DNA from: an uncultured Victivallales bacterium
Lineage (GTDB): Bacteria; Verrucomicrobiota; Lentisphaeria; Oligosphaerales; JAFGRS01
Direction of reading: 5' to 3'
NCBI GenBank assembly: GCA_903834675.1
Contig: CAILKC010000178.1
Location: 1-7,896, forward strand
DNA: 7,896 bases
Shown piece after piece: positions 7,458 through 7,896 of this stretch (positions are counted from its first letter, which is position 1; each line of letters starts with the position of its first letter). The position numbers and the translations under genes were made by a program. Below the pieces are notes generated by a model. It was not told the origin of the DNA and did not search any database. It was given only the letters and a program-made list of their open reading frames with translations.

Positions 7458-7567
7458 GTGCTCCGGCGGCGCCGGTCTGGCCTGACGAGGCCGCGAGGCG
7501 CCGCGTGGCCCCTAACCTACAGCCATAACCGCATCGGCGCAGGCGCTGAGCATTGGCGGGCAGGGCT

Positions 7568-7596
7568 GTTTTACGAAACTGGGCTGGGCGTCGCAA
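7568..7596 (-). promoter_or_regulatory. Candidate sigma70-type promoter for the sulfatase gene
   Basis: On the minus strand, TTGCGA (7596-7591) is followed by 17 nt and TAAAAC (7573-7568). Each hexamer matches four of six consensus bases, and the spacing is ideal. It would leave a leader of roughly 115-120 nt. Two dyads overlap its -35 end: ACCAC-CC-GTGGT (7596-7607) and CGCAACCA/TGGTTGCG (7592-7599 and 7622-7629), a possible repressor site. This is a pattern match only; such matches arise by chance. Confidence 0.25.
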
Positions 7597-7745
7597 CCAC
7601 CCGTGGTCTGTCTGCCGTATCTGGTTGCGCGAGAACACACGCCGTCAGTCATGGCACAGGCGCCAAGCCAAAGCGGTGTCGCGGTCGCCGTCGGCGACCT
7701 TGCCACACGCACATGGCCGAGGCGCGATATGGGCGTGCGGCAGAG

Positions 7746-7896
7746 GGCCTCAGGGGCTGGCCGCGAGCCGCGGCCGCTCCATTCCCCTGGAGAGGCGCCT
7801 GGCCTCAGGCGCTGGCCGCGAGCCGCGGCCGCTCCATTCCCCTGGAGAGGCGCCTGGCCTCAGGCGCTGGCCGCGAGCCGCGGCCGCTCCACTCCC
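7746..7896. repeat. 55-bp GC-rich tandem repeat, at least 2.7 copies, cut by window end
   Basis: Copies are 7746-7800, 7801-7855 and 7856-7896 (41 bp, truncated). Copies 1 and 2 differ only at unit position 10 (G/C), and copy 3 differs from copy 2 only at position 37 (T/C). Each unit holds a perfect 7-bp stem GGCCGCG-AGC-CGCGGCC (7759-7775 in copy 1), with a NotI site GCGGCCGC overlapping it. Each unit junction makes a second stem GCGCCTG-GCCT-CAGGCGC (7795-7812). 55 is not a multiple of 3 and no frame through the array looks like protein, so this is a non-coding array. The total copy number cannot be known from this window. Confidence 0.93.

Larger units (their letters stand above)
7444..7745. 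other. Leader region upstream of the sulfatase, no gene seen
   Basis: The stretch between the sulfatase start and the 55-bp repeat array shows no protein with recognisable features on either strand. It contains the sulfatase ribosome binding site, the weak promoter candidate and the two overlapping dyads near 7592-7629. It probably serves as the control region for the gene set, unless transcription enters from beyond the window end. Confidence 0.45.

Noticed and set aside
7444..7638. 65-residue N-terminal extension of the sulfatase
   Set aside because: Its Arg/Ala-rich sequence resembles neither a signal peptide nor sulfatase sequence, and ATG 7443 has its own ribosome binding site.
7746..7896. 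CRISPR array
   Set aside because: The units are directly adjacent with no unique spacers between them, so this is a plain tandem repeat.

Overview
The window is a high-GC bacterial fragment (by eye about two thirds G+C) with three large genes, all on the minus strand and read from right to left. In transcription order they are a type I sulfatase (5941-7443), a GH42-type beta-galactosidase-like hydrolase (3621-5822) and a GH38-type alpha-mannosidase-like hydrolase (237-3335). All three classes are supported by catalytic motifs in the translations. No RNA gene, transposase, integrase or CRISPR array was seen.

Layout from right to left. 7444-7896 has no gene. It holds a 55-bp tandem repeat that runs off the window end, then about 300 bp of leader with one weak promoter candidate. 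The sulfatase follows, then 118 bp of non-coding DNA with a 9-bp tandem repeat, then the GH42-like gene. Next are 285 bp of non-coding DNA with a 31-33-bp repeat, then the GH38-like gene. The left end (1-236) holds a palindrome of about 155 bp built from two head-to-head copies of a hairpin-rich repeat. Every intergenic gap therefore carries its own GC-rich repeat.

The three enzymes make a plausible set for taking apart a sulfated, galactose- and/or mannose-type glycan or glycoconjugate: the sulfatase removes sulfate esters and the two glycosidases cut glycosidic bonds. None of the preferred protein starts has a visible signal peptide, so the simplest reading is that imported oligosaccharides are processed in the cytoplasm. 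No transporter, regulator or sulfatase-activating enzyme lies in the window, and real substrates cannot be read from sequence alone.

High GC, a sulfatase beside unusual GH42 and GH38 members, and abundant palindromic and tandem intergenic repeats would fit the Planctomycetota/Verrucomicrobiota/Lentisphaerota/Kiritimatiellota group or a similar environmental lineage. This is inference from gene content, not a phylogenetic result. I see no clear new defence or mobile system; the most unusual material is the intergenic repeats and the atypical active-site contexts of the two glycosidases.
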